64,000 nucleotides of DNA from Streptomyces termitum (GTDB taxonomy: Bacteria; Actinomycetota; Actinomycetes; Streptomycetales; Streptomycetaceae), in NCBI RefSeq assembly GCF_014650175.1, contig NZ_BMUL01000007.1:248001-312000 (forward strand), read 5' to 3'. The notes under the pieces are model-generated. The model made no database searches. It saw only the letters and a list, made by a program, of their open reading frames with translations, and was not told the DNA's origin. Below are positions 1 to 8,795 of this stretch, piece after piece. The position numbers were made by a program, and so were the translations under genes. Numbering within the stretch: the first letter of the stretch is position 1; the number at the start of each line of letters is the position of its first letter.

Positions 1-813
1 GACAACCACGTCGCCCGCACCCGCGAGCTCGCCGAGGAGGTGAAGGCGGGCACGAAGCCCCAGCCGGACTTCGTCCTGTGGCCGGAGAACTCCTCCGACA
101 TCGACCCCTACGCCAACCCCGACGCCGCCGCCGTCATCGAGGGCGCCGTCGACGCCGTCAAGGCCCCCACGGTCGTCGGCGCGGTCATCGCCCCGCCCAC
201 CGGCAAGCTCCGCAACACCCTCATCCAGTGGGAGCCCGGCCGCGGCCCCGTCGCCACCTACGACAAGCGGCACGTGCAGCCCTTCGGCGAGTACATCCCC
301 CTGCGCCCCCTCGTCCGCCTCTTCAACAGCAACGTGGACCGGGTCGCCCGCGACTTCGGCCCCGGCTCCGAGGTCGGCGTCTTCGACCTCGCCGGCACCA
401 GGGTCGGCCTCGCCACCTGCTACGAGGCCGCCTTCGACTGGGCCGTCCGCGACACCGTCACCCACGGGGCGCAGCTCATCACCGTCCCCAGCAACAACGC
501 CACCTTCGGCCGCAGCGAGATGACCTACCAGCAGCTCGCCATGTCCCGGGTGCGGGCCGTGGAGCACAGCCGGTCCGTCGTCGTCCCCGTCACCAGCGGC
601 GTCAGCGCGGTCATCCGCCCGGACGGCGAGATCGTCTCGCAGACCGCGATGTTCACCCCCGACTACCTGGTCGAGGAGGTGCCGCTGCGCTCCTCGAAGA
701 CCCTCGCGACCCGGCTCGGCACCCTCCCCGAGGCGCTGCTCGCCGCCGTGGCCGCCGCCGGACTCGGCTGGGCCGCCGCCCGCTCGGTCCGCGCCCGCCG
801 CGCCCGTCCCTGA
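1..813 (+). CDS. lnt: Apolipoprotein N-acyltransferase, C-terminal part (cut by window start)
   Basis: The reading frame is open from base 1, so the N-terminal membrane segments lie outside the window. What remains is the carbon-nitrogen hydrolase (nitrilase) domain that N-acylates the terminal cysteine of lipoproteins at the outer face of the membrane. The Glu-Lys-Cys triad is visible: Glu in WPENS (codon 29 of the fragment), Lys in YDKRH (codon 89) and Cys in ATCYE (codon 140). A final hydrophobic helix and a basic tail (ARSVRARRARP) end the protein, as is usual for Lnt. Streptomyces often carries two Lnt paralogues; the sequence does not say which this is. Confidence 0.88.
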   Translation, partial: DNHVARTRELAEEVKAGTKPQPDFVLWPENSSDIDPYANPDAAAVIEGAVDAVKAPTVVGAVIAPPTGKLRNTLIQWEPGRGPVATYDKRHVQPFGEYIPLRPLVRLFNSNVDRVARDFGPGSEVGVFDLAGTRVGLATCYEAAFDWAVRDTVTHGAQLITVPSNNATFGRSEMTYQQLAMSRVRAVEHSRSVVVPVTSGVSAVIRPDGEIVSQTAMFTPDYLVEEVPLRSSKTLATRLGTLPEALLAAVAAAGLGWAAARSVRARRARP

Positions 814-882
814 CCCGCCCCCGGTGCCGGTCCGTCCCCCGGCGGGCCGGGACCGGACCGGAAATGATCTAGGGTCGGGCCC

Positions 883-1365
883 ATGGGAACCCCCGACTTC
901 ATCCGCGAACTGCGCAGGACCGCCGGCCACCAGCTCCTCTTCCTGCCCGGGGTCAGCGCCGTGGTCCTCGACGACCGGGGCCGGGTCCTGCTCGGCCGCC
1001 GCGCCGACAACGGCCGGTGGGCGGTGATCGGCGGCATCGTCGAACCGGGCGAGCAGCCCGCGGACTGCGCGGTCCGCGAGGTCGAGGAGGAGACCGGGGT
1101 CCTCTGCGTGCCCGAGCGGATCCTCCTCGTGGAGACCCTCAGCAAGCCCGTCACCTACCCCAACGGCGACGTCTGCCAGTACCTCGACGTCGCCTTCGTC
1201 TGCCGCGCGGTCGGCGGCGAGGCCCGGGTCAACGACGACGAGTCGCTGGAGGTCGGCTGGTTCGAGCTCGGCGCGCTCCCCGAGATGAAGCGTTTCTCCC
1301 ACCGGCGGATCGAGAAGGCGCTCGTCGACGAACCCACATGGTTCTGCACCACACCCACGGACTGA
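883..1365 (+). CDS. NUDIX hydrolase
   Basis: This 160-residue protein has a full Nudix box at residues 51-73, with Gly51, Glu57, then R-E-V-E-E-E-T-G-V (65-73). The box binds the metal and cleaves a nucleoside diphosphate linked to another group. The substrate cannot be read from the sequence; housecleaning of damaged nucleotides or ADP-ribose-type hydrolysis are both possible. The ATG at 883 follows lnt by 70 bp, and the gene could be co-transcribed with lnt. Length is normal for a single-domain Nudix enzyme. Confidence 0.85.
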   Translation: MGTPDFIRELRRTAGHQLLFLPGVSAVVLDDRGRVLLGRRADNGRWAVIGGIVEPGEQPADCAVREVEEETGVLCVPERILLVETLSKPVTYPNGDVCQYLDVAFVCRAVGGEARVNDDESLEVGWFELGALPEMKRFSHRRIEKALVDEPTWFCTTPTD

Positions 1366-1420
1366 AGTATGGGCCGGACGCACATGGGTGGGGGCGCGGG
1401 CCGTTCATAGGGTGCGGAGC

Positions 1421-2278
1421 ATGAGCGCCCCCATCACCGCCGCACCCGGCCCGGCCGCGTCCGCTCCCGCCGGCCCCGCCCCCGGCCCGGCCGCGCTGCC
1501 GCGCCCCGCCGTCCTCGACCTCGACCTGAGCGGCCGCACCGCGCTCGTCACCGGCGCCGCCGGCGGCATCGGACGGGCCTGCGCGCTGCGGCTCGCCGCC
1601 GCCGGGGCCCGGGTCCGGGCCGTCGACCGCGCCGCCGAGGGCCTGGCGGAACTCGCCGCCGCGGCCGACGGCCTCCCGGGCGCCGTCGAGCCCCATCTGC
1701 TCGACCTCACCGACCTCGACGCCGCCGAGCGGGCCGCCGCGGGCGCCGACATCCTCGTCAACAACGCGGGCCTCCAGCTCGTCCGCCCCATCGAGAGCTT
1801 CCCGCCCGACGTCTTCCACACCGTCCTCACCGTCATGCTGGAAGCCCCCTTCCGGCTGCTGAGGGGCGCCCTGCCGCACATGTACGCCCGGGGCTGGGGC
1901 CGCGTCGTCAACCTCTCCTCCGTCCACGGCCTGCGCGCCTCGCCCTACAAGTCCGCGTACGTCGCCGCCAAGCACGGCCTGGAAGGACTCTCCAAGACCG
2001 CCGCCCTGGAGGGCGCCCCGCACGGCGTCACCTCCAACTGCGTCAACCCCGGCTACGTCCGCACCCCGCTCGTCGAGCGCCAGATCGCCGACCAGGCCGC
2101 CGCCCACGGCATCCCCGAGGACCGCGTCCTCACCGAGGTCCTCCTCAAGGACTCCGCGCTCAAGCGGCTCGTCGAACCCGAGGAGGTCGCCGAGGCCGTC
2201 CTCTACCTGTGCTCCCCGCAGGCGTCCTTCGTCACCGGCACCTCGCTCGCCCTCGACGGCGGCTGGACCGCCCACTGA
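1421..2278 (+). CDS. 3-hydroxybutyrate dehydrogenase (short-chain dehydrogenase)
   Basis: A short-chain dehydrogenase/reductase of 285 residues from the ATG at 1421; a GTG at 1388 is in frame but gives an atypical N-terminus. The NAD-binding glycine pattern T-G-A-A-G-G-I-G spans residues 44-51, NNAG is at 114-117, and the catalytic pair is Tyr180-Lys184 in YVAAK with Ser166/167 before it. The stretch around NPGYVRTPLVERQI is typical of D-3-hydroxybutyrate dehydrogenases, which interconvert 3-hydroxybutyrate and acetoacetate. A low-complexity Ala/Pro-rich N-terminus of about 30 residues precedes the fold. The PucR-type regulator just downstream and the transporter beyond it suggest a small uptake-and-oxidation unit. 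Confidence 0.82.
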   Translation: MSAPITAAPGPAASAPAGPAPGPAALPRPAVLDLDLSGRTALVTGAAGGIGRACALRLAAAGARVRAVDRAAEGLAELAAAADGLPGAVEPHLLDLTDLDAAERAAAGADILVNNAGLQLVRPIESFPPDVFHTVLTVMLEAPFRLLRGALPHMYARGWGRVVNLSSVHGLRASPYKSAYVAAKHGLEGLSKTAALEGAPHGVTSNCVNPGYVRTPLVERQIADQAAAHGIPEDRVLTEVLLKDSALKRLVEPEEVAEAVLYLCSPQASFVTGTSLALDGGWTAH

Positions 2279-2382
2279 GCCGCTTCCCCCCCCCGCTCGC
2301 CGCGCGGCCCCCGGGGGAGTCGTCCACAGGAACGGTCCACAGGGGTGGTGCGACCACACGTCCGGCAGGTATCCCTGTGTCC

Positions 2383-4275
2383 ATGTCCCACGAACACGTC
2401 TCCTACCTGGAACTCCTCGCCCGGGGAGCCGCCACGGAGGCATACGACCGGCCCGTGCTCCTCGCCCGCGCGAGCGGCGCGGGCCCCGAGGCGCTCGCCG
2501 GACTCGAAGAGGCCAAGCAGCTCGCCCTGCGCGTCCGCGCCGAGCTGGAGGGCCGGCGCCGCCGCGAGGCCGAACTGTCCGCCCTCTTCGCCACCGCCCA
2601 CGACCTCGCGGGACTCCGCGACCTCGACGCCGTGCTGCGCGCCATCGTCCAGCGCGCCCGCTCCCTCCTCGGCACCGAGGTCGCCTACCTCAGCCTCAAC
2701 GACCCGGCGGCCGGGGACACCTACATGCGGGTCACCGAGGGCTCCGTCTCCGCCCGCTTCCAGCAGCTCCGGCTCGGCATGGGCGAAGGGCTCGGCGGCC
2801 TCGTCGCCCAGACCGCCCGCCCCTACGTCACCGACGACTACTTCGACGACGCGCGCTTCCAGCACACCCGCACCATCGACACCGCCGTCCGCGACGAAGG
2901 ACTCGTCGCCATCCTCGGCGTCCCCCTCAGCCTCGGCAGCCAGGTCATCGGCGTCCTCTTCGCCGCCGACCGCCGGGCCAGGGTCTTCGAACGCGAACAG
3001 GTCGCCCTCCTCGGCTCCTTCGCCGCCCACGCCGCCGTCGCCATCGACACCGCCAACCTGCTCGCCGAGACCCGCTCCGCCCTCGCCGAACTGGAACGGG
3101 CCAACGACATCATCCGCGAGCACAGCGCCGTCATCGAGCGCGCCTCCGAGGTGCACGACCGGCTTTCCGAACTGGTGCTGCGCGGCGGCGGCGTCCACGA
3201 TGTCGCCGAAGCCGTCTCCGAAGTCCTCGGCGGCACCGTCGAGTTCACCGAGACCACCACCGTCGCCGCCCGCCGCACCGGCGGCCACGCCGTCCGCGAG
3301 GGCGACGACTGGGTGGCCGCCGTCTCCGCCGGCGGGGAGCACCTCGGCGCCCTCGTCCTGCACGGCCAGCCCGACCTCGACCCCGTCGACCAGCGCACCC
3401 TGGAACGGGCCGCGCTCGTCACCTCCCTGCTGCTGCTCGCCCGCCGCTCCGCGGGCGAGGCCGAGCAGCGCGTCCGCGGCGAACTCCTCGACGACCTCCT
3501 CGACGCCCCCGACCGCGACCACGACCTCCTGCGCGAGCGCGCCGCCCGGCTCCGTACCGACAGCGAGGCGCCGCACGTCGTCCTCGCCGCCCGCATCGAC
3601 CGGGCCGGCCCGGCGGACGGCGGCGAACCGCCCGGCCGGGAGAGCGCCGACCGGCAGCGGCTGTGGTCCGCCGCCTCCCACCTCGCCGCCACCCGCCGCG
3701 GCCTCGCCTCGGCCCGCGACGGCGGTACGGTCCTCCTGCTGCCGCTGGGCCCCGGCGAGGACGCCGCGGAACTGGCCCGGCAGACCGCCCGCCACCTCGG
3801 CGGCGCCCTGCGCGAACCGGTCACGGTCGGCGCCTCCGCCGCGCTGCGGGACCCCCTCGGCCGCCCCGGCCAGGTGGCCGGCGCCTACCAGGAGGCCCGC
3901 CGCTGCCTCGAAGCGCTCCGCCTCCTGCACCGCGCGGGCGAGGGCGCCGCCGCCGAGGACCTCGGCTTCCTGGGCCTGCTGCTCGCCGGCAGCCGCGACA
4001 TCGGCGGCTTCGTCGAGCGCACGATAGGCCAGGTCGTGACGTACGACGGACGCCGGGGCACGGACCTGGTCCGCACCCTGGACGCCTACTTCGCCAGCGG
4101 CATGAGCCCGGCCCGCACCAAGGACACGCTGCACGTCCACGTCAACACGGTGGCCCAGCGGCTGGAGCGCGTCGGCCGCCTCCTGGGCCCGGACTGGCAG
4201 TCCCCGGCCCGCGCCCTGGAGATCCAGCTCGCCCTGCGCCTGCACGCCCTGTCCGCCGCCGTCACCCCCCGCTGA
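2383..4275 (+). CDS. GAF-domain PucR/CdaR-type transcriptional regulator
   Basis: A 630-residue regulator. After a coiled N-terminus, a GAF sensor domain covers roughly residues 55-200, and a long linker with a second degenerate domain follows. The C-terminal helix-turn-helix of the PucR/CdaR class is at about 565-625, with the landmark stretch T-K-D-T-L-H-V-H-V-N-T-V-A-Q-R-L. The ATG at 2383 was chosen over in-frame upstream starts because the upstream codons overlap the preceding gene and read as non-coding. It starts 104 bp after the 3-hydroxybutyrate dehydrogenase and converges on the MHS transporter, so it probably controls one or both in response to a small ligand bound by GAF. That role is inferred from position only. 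Confidence 0.83.
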   Translation: MSHEHVSYLELLARGAATEAYDRPVLLARASGAGPEALAGLEEAKQLALRVRAELEGRRRREAELSALFATAHDLAGLRDLDAVLRAIVQRARSLLGTEVAYLSLNDPAAGDTYMRVTEGSVSARFQQLRLGMGEGLGGLVAQTARPYVTDDYFDDARFQHTRTIDTAVRDEGLVAILGVPLSLGSQVIGVLFAADRRARVFEREQVALLGSFAAHAAVAIDTANLLAETRSALAELERANDIIREHSAVIERASEVHDRLSELVLRGGGVHDVAEAVSEVLGGTVEFTETTTVAARRTGGHAVREGDDWVAAVSAGGEHLGALVLHGQPDLDPVDQRTLERAALVTSLLLLARRSAGEAEQRVRGELLDDLLDAPDRDHDLLRERAARLRTDSEAPHVVLAARIDRAGPADGGEPPGRESADRQRLWSAASHLAATRRGLASARDGGTVLLLPLGPGEDAAELARQTARHLGGALREPVTVGASAALRDPLGRPGQVAGAYQEARRCLEALRLLHRAGEGAAAEDLGFLGLLLAGSRDIGGFVERTIGQVVTYDGRRGTDLVRTLDAYFASGMSPARTKDTLHVHVNTVAQRLERVGRLLGPDWQSPARALEIQLALRLHALSAAVTPR

Positions 4276-4298
4276 CCCCGCCCGGCCCGTACGCGGAA

Positions 4299-4333
4299 GG
4301 GCCCCGCACCCCCGGGCGAGGGGTGCGGGGCCC
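4299..4333. terminator. Bidirectional stem-loop between convergent genes
   Basis: A perfect 14-bp inverted repeat (4299-4312 with 4320-4333, 7-base loop) sits between the ends of the regulator and the MHS transporter. It fits a shared intrinsic-type terminator; neither side has a strong T run, as is common in Streptomyces. Confidence 0.7.
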
Positions 4334-4351
4334 GGTGCGGGGACCGGCGGG

Positions 4352-5719
4352 TCAGGCGTCGGCACCGACCCTGGCCGGTCCGCCGACCGTCTCGTCCGCC
4401 TCGGTGAGGTCGCTGTTGCGGGTCTCCCGGGCACAGGCGAGGGCGACGACGGTCAGCAGCGCGGCGGCGATCACGTACAGGGCGATCGGGGTCGAGCTGT
4501 CGTAGTCGGCGAGGAGCGCGGTCGCGATGAGCGGGGCGGGCGCGCCGGCCGCGACCGAGGAGAACTGGGCGCCGATGGAGGCACCCGAGTACCGCATCCG
4601 GGTCGCGAACATCTCGGAGAAGAACGCCGCCTGCGGGGCGTACATCGCACCGTGCAGGACCAGGCCGACGGTCACGGCGAGCAGCAGGCTGCCGAACGAG
4701 CCCCGGTCGATGAGGGCGAAGAAGGGGAACATCCACAGGCCCACGCCGACCGCGCCGACCAGGTACACCGGACGGCGGCCGACCCGGTCGGACAGCGCGC
4801 CCCACAGCGGGATGACGGCGAAGTGGACGGCCGAGCCGATGAGGACGGCGTTGAGCGCGGTCTGCTTGGACAGGCCCACCGAGGTCGTCGCGTAGACGAG
4901 GATGAAGGCGGTGATGACGTAGTAGGAGATGTTCTCCGCCATGCGGGCGCCCATCGCGATGAGCACGTCCCGCCAGTGGTGCCGCAGGACGGCGACGAGC
5001 GGCATCTTCTCCACCGTGCCTGCGGCGGCCTTGCGCTCCTCGGCGGCGGCGAGCGCCGCCTTGAAGACGGGCGACTCGTCCACCGACAGCCGGATCCACA
5101 GGCCGACGATCACCAGCACGCCGGAGAGCAGGAACGGGATCCGCCAGCCCCACGCGGTGAACGCCGACTCCGACAGCAGCGCGGTCAGCGCCGACAGCAC
5201 GCCGGTCGCCAGCAACTGCCCCGCCGGGGCGCCGGTCTGCGGCCACGACGCCCAGAACCCGCGCCGCTTCGCGTCCCCGTGCTCCGACACCAGCAGGACG
5301 GCCCCGCCCCACTCGCCGCCGAGCGCGAAGCCCTGCACCAGCCGCAGCGCGGTCAGCAGCAGCGGGGCGGCCGACCCGACGGTGGCGTGCGTCGGCAGCA
5401 GACCGATCGCGAACGTCGCCCCGCCCATCAGCAGCAGGCTCAGGACCAGCAGCTTCTTCCGCCCGAGCCGGTCCCCGTAGTGCCCGAACACCAGCGCGCC
5501 GAGCGGCCGGGCGGCGAACCCGACGGCGTAGGTCAGGAAGGACAGCAGCGTCCCGACCAGCGGATCCGAGTCCGGGAAGAACAGCTTGTTGAACACCAGC
5601 GCGGCGGCGGACCCGTACAAGAAGAAGTCGTACCACTCGATGGTCGTGCCGATGAGGCTGGCGGCGACGATGCGCTTGAGGGATCCGGGCGGCGTCGGAG
5701 CGGTTCTTGCGGCGGCCAT
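4352..5719 (-). CDS. MFS transporter, metabolite:H+ symporter type
   Basis: A 455-residue major facilitator with 12 hydrophobic segments. The start region S-L-I-G-T-T-I-E-W-Y-D-F-F-L-Y and the loop motif G-H-Y-G-D-R-L-G-R-K-K are hallmarks of the metabolite:proton symporter subfamily (shikimate, proline/betaine, alpha-ketoglutarate and related acids). The ATG at 5719 has a GGAAG upstream and was preferred to a GTG at 5764. With a 3-hydroxybutyrate dehydrogenase and a PucR-type regulator next door, uptake of 3-hydroxybutyrate or a related small acid is a reasonable but unproven guess. It is divergently transcribed from the acetyltransferase gene. Confidence 0.85.
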   Translation of the reverse strand: MAAARTAPTPPGSLKRIVAASLIGTTIEWYDFFLYGSAAALVFNKLFFPDSDPLVGTLLSFLTYAVGFAARPLGALVFGHYGDRLGRKKLLVLSLLLMGGATFAIGLLPTHATVGSAAPLLLTALRLVQGFALGGEWGGAVLLVSEHGDAKRRGFWASWPQTGAPAGQLLATGVLSALTALLSESAFTAWGWRIPFLLSGVLVIVGLWIRLSVDESPVFKAALAAAEERKAAAGTVEKMPLVAVLRHHWRDVLIAMGARMAENISYYVITAFILVYATTSVGLSKQTALNAVLIGSAVHFAVIPLWGALSDRVGRRPVYLVGAVGVGLWMFPFFALIDRGSFGSLLLAVTVGLVLHGAMYAPQAAFFSEMFATRMRYSGASIGAQFSSVAAGAPAPLIATALLADYDSSTPIALYVIAAALLTVVALACARETRNSDLTEADETVGGPARVGADA

Positions 5720-5915
5720 GTGCACCACTTCCAGGCGGGTACGGGGACGTTTCGGTGTCGCCACACCGTAGGAAGCCGCAGGTCAGTGGCGTATGTGGTG
5801 GCACACCATAGTTCACGTCCGCCGTGTGCGCCCGGCCTCCATGGCCGGGTGGGTTCCTGGTGGGCGGGTAGCGTGCGGGGCCTGTTGGTCTTCTGTCGAC
5901 GAGGAGTCGTGTGCC

Positions 5916-6560
5916 GTGACCGTGCCCGCCGATCCGACCGTTCTCCATCCGATGCCCGGACAGCCGAGGGTCGTCCTGCTCAAGCCGCTGGTGACGTCCC
6001 CGCTGATCGAGGTGGGGGAGTACTCGTACTACGACGACCCGGACGACCCGACGGCGTTCGAGACGCGGAACGTGTTGTACCACTACGGGCCGGAGAAGCT
6101 GGTCATCGGGAAGTTCTGCGCGCTGGGCACCGGCGTCCGGTTCCTCATGAACGGCGCCAACCACCGGATGGACGGGCCCTCGACCTTCCCCTTCCCGACC
6201 ATGGGCGGCTCCTGGGCGGACCACTTCGACCTGCTCACCGGGCTGCCGGGGCGCGGCGACACGGTCGTCGGCAACGACGTGTGGTTCGGGTACGGGGCGA
6301 CGGTCCTGCCCGGGGTGCGGATCGGGCACGGGGCGATCGTCGGCGCAGGTGCCGTCGTCACCGCCGACGTGCCCGACTACGGGATCGTCGGCGGCAACCC
6401 GGCCCGCCTCGTCCGCACCCGTTACGGCGCGGACGACGTGGCCCGGCTGCTGGCGGTGGCCTGGTGGGACTGGCCCGCCGAGCACATCACCGCCCACGTC
6501 CGGACGATCATGTCGGGAAGCGTCGCCGAGCTGGAGGCCGCGGCACCCGGCGCGGCGTGA
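5916..6560 (+). CDS. Vat/CatB-like hexapeptide-repeat O-acetyltransferase
   Basis: This 214-residue left-handed beta-helix acyltransferase belongs to the xenobiotic acetyltransferase group. Landmarks shared with streptogramin A acetyltransferases are V-G-E-Y-S-Y-Y-D, L-Y-H-Y, I-G-K-F-C, M-N-G-A-N-H-R-M-D-G (with the catalytic His), G-N-D-V-W and W-W-D-W-P near the end. The start is GTG 5916, ten bases after GAGGAG at 5901-5906; an ATG at 5952 is the alternative. Such enzymes acetylate a hydroxyl on virginiamycin M-type antibiotics or chloramphenicol, but chromosomal homologues may have other substrates. No antibiotic cluster is nearby. Confidence 0.85.
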   Translation: MTVPADPTVLHPMPGQPRVVLLKPLVTSPLIEVGEYSYYDDPDDPTAFETRNVLYHYGPEKLVIGKFCALGTGVRFLMNGANHRMDGPSTFPFPTMGGSWADHFDLLTGLPGRGDTVVGNDVWFGYGATVLPGVRIGHGAIVGAGAVVTADVPDYGIVGGNPARLVRTRYGADDVARLLAVAWWDWPAEHITAHVRTIMSGSVAELEAAAPGAA

Positions 6561-6583
6561 CGGGGCGGGGGCGGGCCGGCGGG

Positions 6584-7027
6584 TCAGGGGTTTTCTGTCG
6601 GAGCCGGAGCCGGAGTCGGAGTCGGAGCCGGAGTCGGAGCCTGGGGCAGGGCGCGGGGTCCGACGTACCGGGCGCCGGTCTCCGCCACGCGCCGCCGGAG
6701 CTCGCGGTCGGCGGTCACCACCAGGCAGGGGCGGTCCCCGGCGTCCCGGGCCAGCGCGGCGATCAGGTCGTCGCCGCTGCCGGGCGCCTCCTCGACCCGC
6801 ACGCCGGGCACGGAGGCCACGCCCCGGGCCCGGCCCTCCACCACCAGCACGATCTCGTACGGCCCCGGGACCGGGCCGTCGACCGGTCCGCCCGCTGCGG
6901 CGAGCCGGTCGCGCAGGCGCTCGGCGGCCCCGCGCCGGTCCCGCCACCAGCCGTCCGGCACCGATCCGACGACATTGGCCCCGTCCACCACGAGCAGGGG
7001 ACGGGGGCGGGGCTCCTCGGCGTTCAT
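6584..7027 (-). CDS. NYN-domain (PIN-like) protein with Pro-Thr-Ala tail
   Basis: A 147-residue protein starting L-L-V-V-D-G-A-N-V (Asp15), the first acidic motif of the NYN/PIN-like ribonuclease fold. Further motifs are S-G-D-D-L-I and V-V-T-A-D-R-E-L, which supply the remaining acidic residues. RNA or nucleotide cleavage is possible. The tail is a run of alternating Pro with Thr/Ala encoded by a 6-bp repeat and is probably a flexible extension. Start at the ATG 7027, downstream of a G-rich ribosome site; in-frame codons further upstream run through the catalase promoter region and were discounted. Its 3' end converges on the acetyltransferase gene. Confidence 0.7.
   Translation of the reverse strand: MNAEEPRPRPLLVVDGANVVGSVPDGWWRDRRGAAERLRDRLAAAGGPVDGPVPGPYEIVLVVEGRARGVASVPGVRVEEAPGSGDDLIAALARDAGDRPCLVVTADRELRRRVAETGARYVGPRALPQAPTPAPTPTPAPAPTENP
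6601..6636. repeat. Hexanucleotide repeat (GAGYCG x6) inside the NYN gene
   Basis: Six copies of GAGCCG/GAGTCG in a row, followed by a diverged seventh unit, encode the Pro-Thr/Pro-Ala tail on the minus strand. Units of 6 bp keep frame, so copy-number change would lengthen or shorten the tail by two residues. Confidence 0.9.
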
Positions 7028-7119
7028 GCCCCCAGGATGCCGGACGGACCCCGGACCGCCTCCGGTGGTGCGCCGCGCCGGGTGGGGCCAGGCTGGGGGA
7101 TGCGTGTGTGTTTGGGACG

Positions 7120-7227
7120 GTACCGCCCGGACAGGCGTACGACCGGGCACACACCGCCCAGGTGCGTACGTACCGCCGGGCGCGTGCGTACCGACCCGGT
7201 ACCCGCGCGCCGCCCGGGTACCCGTAC
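7120..7227. promoter_or_regulatory. Catalase upstream region dense in GTAC palindromes
   Basis: Eight GTAC tetramers fall in 108 bp (starting at 7120, 7137, 7166, 7170, 7188, 7199, 7218 and 7224), several as larger palindromes such as GCGTACG, CGGTACC and GGGTACCC. The block lies directly before the catalase ribosome site and after the divergent NYN start. It may hold operators for an oxidative-stress regulator; no regulator gene is adjacent. Confidence 0.4.
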
Positions 7228-7257
7228 CGCTCGGCACGAGAAGGGAACGACCGACCG

Positions 7258-8718
7258 ATGACCGAGAGCCGACCCGCGACGACGACCGATTCCGGCGCCC
7301 CCGTGGAGAGCGACGAGCACTCGCTCACCGTGGGCCCGGGAGGGCCGATCCTCCTCCAGGACGCCTACCTCATCGAGCAGATGGCGCAGTTCAACCGGGA
7401 ACGCATCCCGGAGCGCCAGCCGCACGCCAAGGGCAGCGGCGCCTTCGGCCGCTTCGAGGTCACCCACGACGTCAGCGCCTACACCCGGGCGGCGGTCTTC
7501 CAGCCCGGCACCCGCACCGACCTGGTCGCCCGCTTCTCGACCGTCGCGGGCGAGCGCGGCAGCCCGGACACCTGGCGCGACCCGCGCGGCTTCGCCGTGA
7601 AGTTCTACACCTCCGAGGGCAACTACGACATGGTCGGCAACAACACGCCGGTCTTCTTCGTCAAGGACCCGATGAAGTTCCAGCACTTCATCCGCTCCCA
7701 GAAGCGCCGCGCCGACAACAACCTGCGCGACCACGACATGCAGTGGGACTTCTGGACCCTGTCGCCCGAGTCCGCGCACCAGGTGACCTGGCTGATGGGC
7801 GACCGGGGCATCCCGCGCTCCTGGCGGCACATGAACGGCTACACCTCCCACACGTACATGTGGATCAACGCGGCGGGCGAGCGGTTCTGGGTGAAGTACC
7901 ACTTCAAGACCGACCAGGGCGTCGAGTTCCTCACCCAGGACGAGGCCGACCGGCTGGCGGGCGAGGACACCGACTTCCACACCCGCGACCTCTTCGACCA
8001 CATCCGGGACGGCGACCACCCGTCGTGGACGCTGCACGTGCAGGTCATGCCGTACGCCGACGCGGCCGCGTACCGCTTCAACCCCTTCGACCTCACGAAG
8101 GTGTGGCCGCACGGCGACTATCCGCTGACCCCGGTCGGCCGCATGACGCTGGACCGCAACCCCACCGACCACCACGCCGAGATCGAGCAGGCCGCCTTCC
8201 AGCCGAACAACTTCGTCCCCGGCATCGGACCCAGCCCGGACCGGATGCTCCTGGGCCGCCTCTTCGCCTACGCGGACGCCCACCGGGCCCGCATCGGCAC
8301 CAACTACCAGCAGCTCCCGGTCAACGCGCCGGTCGCCGACGTCCACACATACTCCAAGGACGGCGCGATGGCCTACCGCAAGACCAGCGACCCGGTGTAC
8401 GCCCCCAACTCCAAGGGCGGCCCGGCCGCCGACACCGAGCGGTACGGCACCCCGCCCGGCTGGGCCGCCGACGGCGAGATCACCCGGGCGGCCTACGTCT
8501 CGCACCCGGAGGACGACGACTGGGGCCAGCCCGGCACCCTCGTCCGCGAGGTCCTCGACGACGCGGCCCGCGACCGGCTCGTGGACAACGTCGTCGGCCA
8601 CCTCCTCGACGGGGTGAGCGACCCGGTCCTGGAACGGGCCTTCACCTACTGGCGGAACATCGACGCGACCGTCGGGGACCGCATCGCCGAAGGAGTCCGC
8701 ACCAAGAAGGACACCTGA
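7258..8718 (+). CDS. Monofunctional heme catalase
   Basis: A 486-residue small-subunit catalase that dismutates hydrogen peroxide. The catalytic His56 is in P-E-R-Q-P-H-A-K-G, the distal Asn in V-G-N-N-T-P (128-129), and the heme-ligand Tyr338 in R-L-F-A-Y-A-D-A-H-R. N-terminal I-L-L-Q-D and the F-N-R-E-R-I-P-E-R signature are canonical. The ATG at 7258 follows GAAGGGA at about 7240. No catR-like Fur regulator is adjacent, unlike some Streptomyces catA loci. The gene ends with a strong stem-loop. Confidence 0.95.
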   Translation: MTESRPATTTDSGAPVESDEHSLTVGPGGPILLQDAYLIEQMAQFNRERIPERQPHAKGSGAFGRFEVTHDVSAYTRAAVFQPGTRTDLVARFSTVAGERGSPDTWRDPRGFAVKFYTSEGNYDMVGNNTPVFFVKDPMKFQHFIRSQKRRADNNLRDHDMQWDFWTLSPESAHQVTWLMGDRGIPRSWRHMNGYTSHTYMWINAAGERFWVKYHFKTDQGVEFLTQDEADRLAGEDTDFHTRDLFDHIRDGDHPSWTLHVQVMPYADAAAYRFNPFDLTKVWPHGDYPLTPVGRMTLDRNPTDHHAEIEQAAFQPNNFVPGIGPSPDRMLLGRLFAYADAHRARIGTNYQQLPVNAPVADVHTYSKDGAMAYRKTSDPVYAPNSKGGPAADTERYGTPPGWAADGEITRAAYVSHPEDDDWGQPGTLVREVLDDAARDRLVDNVVGHLLDGVSDPVLERAFTYWRNIDATVGDRIAEGVRTKKDT

Positions 8719-8732
8719 CCCACGCCACCGGT

Positions 8733-8772
8733 CCGGCGCGGGGCCCGGGCCCGGACACGGGCCCCGCGCCGG
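8733..8772 (+). terminator. Stem-loop after catalase
   Basis: A perfect 15-bp GC-rich inverted repeat (8733-8747 with 8758-8772, 10-base loop) begins 14 bp after the catalase stop codon. The right arm abuts the start region of the next small gene. Confidence 0.75.
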
Positions 8773-8795
8773 AGGCACCTGGTAGAACCCCGCAC

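Noticed and set aside
4086..7328. A minus-strand open frame of 1080 codons
   Set aside because: It runs through several well-supported genes in other frames and encodes Arg/Pro/Gly-rich nonsense.
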